Positions 14,984 through 17,479 of a DNA stretch of 17,479 nt are shown here, piece after piece. Position 1 is the stretch's first letter, and each line of letters begins with the position of its first letter. Origin of the DNA: CAZDAW01 sp964503685. GTDB taxonomy: Bacteria; Chloroflexota; Anaerolineae; Anaerolineales; Anaerolineaceae. The DNA is taken from contig CAZDAW010000079.1 of NCBI GenBank assembly GCA_964503685.1, positions 1-17,479 on the forward strand, given 5' to 3'. The position numbers and the translations under genes were made by a program. The notes under the pieces are model-generated. The model had not been told where the DNA came from. It made no database searches and worked only from the letters and a program-made list of their open reading frames with translations.

Positions 14984-15044
14984 TTCTGCAATATAAATGC
15001 ATTATTTGTCAATATTTTACAGATATTCTGCAATTTTGTCAATA
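14984..15044 (-). repeat. Duplicated direct-repeat module around the rloAB promoter
   Basis: TATTGACAAA occurs at 15044-15035 and 15014-15005, exactly 30 bp apart. ATTGCAGAA occurs at 15034-15026 and 14992-14984. In the upstream copy the two words are adjacent; in the downstream copy they are separated by 12 bases. The first word of the upstream copy contains the -35 box and that of the downstream copy covers the predicted start site, an arrangement suited to repression. Confidence 0.6.
15014..15042 (-). promoter_or_regulatory. Near-consensus promoter of rloAB
   Basis: On the minus strand a perfect TTGACA (15042-15037) and TAAAAT (15019-15014) are 17 bp apart, the best promoter match in the window. 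The predicted leader is about 50 bases. Confidence 0.7.
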
Positions 15045-15136
15045 AGTATACATATTATTGCTTAGTCGCTGAGAATCGTCTATGTTCGCCCTTCAATTCC
15101 AATTTTTCGGAATCGCTTTATTTGAGAATTCAGGAA

Positions 15137-15191
15137 GATGATGAGGATTTTAAATCCTCCTATTTTAAGAATCTTCTTCCTCTTCATCATC
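15137..15191. repeat. Nested inverted repeats
   Basis: GAGGATTT and AAATCCTC (15143-15150, 15152-15159) form a near-perfect 17-bp palindrome with a single central base. It is nested in a wider inverted repeat, GATGATGA (15137-15144) with TCATCATC (15184-15191). The one-base centre argues for a protein-binding site or repeat remnant, not an RNA hairpin. Confidence 0.55.
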
Positions 15192-15268
15192 ATATGATCA
15201 ATTAATAGAAGATTCCAGAATTTTAGAAAATCACTGCCGCTTAACCATGCTGGCGCGTCCAAACAACT

Positions 15269-15316
15269 GCCGGAAGGAGAACGTAAACGCAGCAAATTCA
15301 CAAATAATCTTCCGGC
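15269..15316. repeat. 8-bp inverted repeat
   Basis: GCCGGAAG (15269-15276) and CTTCCGGC (15309-15316) are perfect complements with 32 bases between. It may be chance, but it is GC-rich in an AT-rich stretch. Confidence 0.35.
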
Positions 15317-15570
15317 CGCGTGACCGATTTTCACCAGGAAAAGAACATATATTCTATTCGCGCGTTATAGCTTGTTCTGCGCAAATTTCAAGCCCTCACC
15401 CACATTTTTCCACGCAGAATTCACCGGGATGAAAAATCCCTATTATCTGTTTCTCCTGTAAAGAGTCTCGCAGCAGCAAGATTCGCCGTTGGAAGCGCAT
15501 TGCGTCCCGTAATGCCGGCCAATCGCCTGCCTCAACCCCGCTCGATATCCAATGTCTCACCGCCGAGTCG

Positions 15571-15624
15571 CAGAGAACACGGAGATAAGTGATTGGTTTG
15601 CAATCGTGAACTCCGTGTTCTCTG
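15571..15624. repeat. Composite hairpin with perfect 14-bp stem; dispersed-repeat-like
   Basis: CAGAGAACACGGAG (15571-15584) pairs perfectly with CTCCGTGTTCTCTG (15611-15624). Inside the loop a second stem, GATTG/CAATC (15591-15595, 15601-15605), encloses GTTTG. The word pattern of CGCAGAGAACACGGAG resembles intergenic repeats that recur in many environmental bacterial genomes; this resemblance is from memory. There is no T tract, so it is not a typical terminator, although it lies 38 bp past the CrtI-type gene and could end its message by structure. Confidence 0.75.
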
Positions 15625-15662
15625 GGGTGAATCCATTTATGGCAAAAAAATGACCGCCCCAC

Positions 15663-17168
15663 TTACTCGTACTGGCTGATCTGGTTGGCAGCGATCACGC
15701 CGGAGGCCATCACCGTCGGCACACCGCCGCCGGGGTGGGTGGATGCGCCGGTCAGATACAAACCCTTGATCGATTTGGATTTCGACGCCGGACGGAAAAC
15801 GGTCTGGGCAGTGATATCCTGCTGGAAGCAGTAAAATGCTCCGCCCGGATTGCGCAGCCGGCGCTCGAAATCAACCGGCGTGGTAACGACCATCGTCTTG
15901 ACGTGATCTTTCAGCCCCGGGATAACCCGTTCGGAAAGATAATTGACCAGGTCTTCGCTGAATTCCTCTTTGATGTTGTCCCAGCTGTTGCCAGCCAGGT
16001 GATATGGGCCCTGGAAATCAAGGGCGACGATATGATGCCCCTTGGGGGCAAGAGACGTGTCAGTTTTCGTTGGGCAGCAGATCAGGCCGAATTGCTCCTC
16101 CGGCTTGGGCAAAATGCCGATCCGGTATTTTTCCCACCAAAATTCATTGATCTCATCGACATTGCGCGGCACCAGGGTGTGGTGAGCATCCAGCGGCGGA
16201 TCGTAATCGACGCCCAGGCAGATATAGGGAGTCGATTTCGAATAAGCGTAACTCTTGATCCCCCGCCGCACGATGCCAGGCAAGTGTTCTTCGCCGATCA
16301 GGTCAAGGTAGAGCTTGCGGGCATTGATGTTGGAGATGACGATCTTGGCCGCAATCGTCTCGCCATCTGAGGTGACAACCCCTTTGGCCCGCCGATTCTC
16401 ATCGACCAAAACCCGCTCAACGTTCGCATTCAAACGTACTTCCAGCCCGAACTGCTCACCGAGGCGTTGGATGGCCTGCGGGATTTTGATCATCCCGCCG
16501 CGCGGGTAATAGATTCCTTTGTGCTCCATGTAAGGGATGATGGCAAAAATCCCCACCGCCTGCTCCGGCGAATGGCCGCAATAGAAAGATTGGTACGCCA
16601 TGCTCTGGCGCACTTTTTCATCCTTGAAGAATTTATGCAGCACATCGTCATAGGTCATGGCGAAATACGGCCCGAACTTTCCCATTGCCGGAATCTTGGT
16701 GAACGCCTTCATCATATCACCGAGTGTGTTCATCGGCATCAGAAAAAAGTCCAATCCGTTTCCTTCGAGGAAAGATTCGAAGGTCTTTGCATATTGTAAG
16801 AACCCTTCTTTATCTTCAGGAGAAATTCGACCAATCTCTTCGGCTGCGCCTTCCACCGACATCGGAATCGTGGAAAGCGTACCGTCCCGAAAGATGACTG
16901 AGTAGATCGGATCGCATTCGATCAAATCAACCTCTTTGGCAAAAGTTGTACCCAGTTCACCGAAAGCCCGATCGATGATCGGGATCATTTCAACGACCGA
17001 AGCGCCGATATCGAACTGGTAGCCATCGATATCATACGTCGAACAGCAGCCGCCTACCTGACTGCTCTGTTCCAGCACCAAAACTTTGCGGCCGCGCTTG
17101 GATAAGATCGAGCCGGCCGTTAATCCCCCCAACCCTGCGCCAATGATGACAACATCGTATTCGGACAT
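15663..17168 (-). CDS. Phytoene desaturase-like FAD-dependent oxidoreductase (CrtI family)
   Basis: A 501-residue flavoprotein of the CrtI/CrtO/CrtISO superfamily. The N-terminal dinucleotide fold shows IIGAGLGGLTAG (G10, G12, G15) and VLEQ with E33 for FAD ribose binding, followed by VGGCCSTYDIDGYQFDIGAS. The C-terminal LYLTGASTHPGGGVPTVMASGVIAA (from 470) is the hallmark of carotenoid desaturases and isomerases. The length is typical. Substrate could be phytoene, another carotenoid or a retinol-like polyene; the window holds no crtB or prenyl synthase to fix it. AGGAGA stands eight bases before ATG 17168 and overlaps the stop of the small membrane protein upstream, implying coupled translation. 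About 38 bp downstream lies a strong composite hairpin. No truncation or missing motif is visible. Confidence 0.93.
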   Translation of the reverse strand: MSEYDVVIIGAGLGGLTAGSILSKRGRKVLVLEQSSQVGGCCSTYDIDGYQFDIGASVVEMIPIIDRAFGELGTTFAKEVDLIECDPIYSVIFRDGTLSTIPMSVEGAAEEIGRISPEDKEGFLQYAKTFESFLEGNGLDFFLMPMNTLGDMMKAFTKIPAMGKFGPYFAMTYDDVLHKFFKDEKVRQSMAYQSFYCGHSPEQAVGIFAIIPYMEHKGIYYPRGGMIKIPQAIQRLGEQFGLEVRLNANVERVLVDENRRAKGVVTSDGETIAAKIVISNINARKLYLDLIGEEHLPGIVRRGIKSYAYSKSTPYICLGVDYDPPLDAHHTLVPRNVDEINEFWWEKYRIGILPKPEEQFGLICCPTKTDTSLAPKGHHIVALDFQGPYHLAGNSWDNIKEEFSEDLVNYLSERVIPGLKDHVKTMVVTTPVDFERRLRNPGGAFYCFQQDITAQTVFRPASKSKSIKGLYLTGASTHPGGGVPTVMASGVIAANQISQYE

Positions 17169-17180
17169 TTTATTTCTCTC

Positions 17181-17327
17181 CTATACAAAATATCGGGCGA
17201 TCAGCGATGGCGCCTGGCGGACGATGTAGCCAAGATAACGCTTTTTCGATTTCGGAAGACTAATGAAGACAATAACAATCAGAGCCACGAGGATCAGGAT
17301 GATCCATAACCAAAGTAAATCTTTCAT
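17181..17327 (-). CDS. Small single-span membrane protein, 48 residues
   Basis: A short gene that a length cut-off would miss. It begins MKDLLWLWIILILVALIVIV, a single transmembrane helix (about 4-24), followed by the basic stretch PKSKKRYLGYIVRQ and an amphipathic tail ending ARYFV. The charge pattern predicts the N-terminus outside and the basic tail in the cytoplasm. GGAGGG (17336-17331) lies just before the ATG, one of the strongest ribosome binding sites in the window. Its TAG is part of the ribosome binding site of the CrtI-type gene, 12 bp away. The coupling suggests it may tether the desaturase to the membrane or help hand over a lipophilic substrate. No known family is recognised. 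Confidence 0.75.
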   Translation of the reverse strand: MKDLLWLWIILILVALIVIVFISLPKSKKRYLGYIVRQAPSLIARYFV

Positions 17328-17387
17328 ATTCCCTCCGCTGCGATATTAAATTTGGATTAATAGGTGACGCCAGAATCTGACCTTAAT

Positions 17388-17396
17388 ACTATAGCA
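17388..17396 (-). promoter_or_regulatory. Extended -10 element upstream of the small membrane protein-desaturase unit
   Basis: TGCTATAGT on the minus strand is an extended -10 motif about 60 bp upstream of ATG 17327. TTGACG is nearby (about 17406) but only nine bases from TATAGT, too close to act as its -35. Confidence 0.35.
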
Positions 17397-17432
17397 TAGA
17401 TTCGTCAAACACGCTGGAGGTGGCTGTTCTGC

Positions 17433-17479
17433 TCACGCGTACAACGCCCGGCATGCCTCGCCCATTACGTCGCCAATCA
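17433..17479 (-). CDS. Possible C-terminal tail of an upstream gene
   Basis: A minus-strand frame enters from the right edge and ends in TGA at 17435-17433, giving the tail IGDVMGEACRALYA. The residue mix is protein-like and the strand matches the neighbours, but only 14 residues are visible and other frames are also open over this length. No family can be assigned. Confidence 0.35.
   Translation of the reverse strand, partial: IGDVMGEACRALYA

Larger units (their letters stand above)
15058..15662. other. Gene-free region with inverted repeats
   Basis: About 600 bp without a convincing gene. Open frames here have no ribosome binding site, no recognisable domain and read through inverted repeats. 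No tRNA or other structured RNA is recognised. The stretch separates the CrtI-type gene from rloAB and contains three repeat structures listed separately, plus a minor hairpin at 15426-15440 (GGGAT/ATCCC). Confidence 0.6.

Noticed and set aside
15080..15334. 84-codon minus-strand frame in the same gap
   Set aside because: It spans nested palindromes, has no ribosome binding site and has a residue mix unlike a protein.
15426..15440. GGGAT/ATCCC hairpin as a terminator
   Set aside because: Only five base pairs and no T tract on either strand.
15396..15662. 88-codon minus-strand frame ending in the gap after the CrtI-type gene
   Set aside because: It reads through the 14-bp inverted repeat, lacks a ribosome binding site and shows no domain; it looks like translation of a repeat.

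Overview
The window reads as a chromosomal segment of a Chloroflexota bacterium, most likely Anaerolineae-like. The main reasons are four lipoproteins with long Thr/Pro stalks, a GH42 beta-galactosidase, a CrtI-type oxidoreductase and a moderate GC content. This placement is inferred from gene style, not from a marker gene. Most genes lie on the minus strand.

Left end (1-1240). An AT-rich patch holds an adenine-specific DNA methyltransferase of the D12/Dam class. A gene truncated by the window edge diverges from it and may be the cognate restriction enzyme. Base use differs from the rest of the window and suggests transfer.

1239-2689. A two-gene minus-strand unit encodes an AAA_14/DUF4143 ATPase and, in a 4-bp stop/start overlap, a small MNT-type nucleotidyltransferase with an intact active site. 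No HEPN partner is present.

2740-6804. A secreted multidomain CHAP hydrolase (minus) diverges from an acidic 107-residue protein of unknown function and a CNNM/CorC-type membrane protein (plus). The shared control region carries a perfect 16-bp palindrome.

6791-12892. A GH42 beta-galactosidase lies downstream of a tandem array of four paralogous lipoproteins. Each has a signal peptide with a lipid-attachment Cys, a Thr/Pro stalk and a concanavalin-like C-terminal domain with two invariant cysteines. The array reads as one operon with a recognisable promoter. A hairpin separates it from the galactosidase. Surface capture of glycans feeding an intracellular galactosidase is possible but unproven.

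12980-15042. A RloA/RloB pair (ABC-type ATPase plus TOPRIM-like protein) forms an overlapping operon behind a near-consensus promoter that sits in a duplicated direct-repeat module. This is the best candidate for a defence system here.

15058-15662. A gene-free stretch of about 600 bp contains several inverted repeats, including a 14-bp perfect stem that looks like a dispersed repeat.

15663-17479. A phytoene desaturase-like FAD enzyme is preceded, and probably translationally coupled to, a 48-residue single-span membrane protein that is easily missed. The tail of another minus-strand gene may enter at the right edge.
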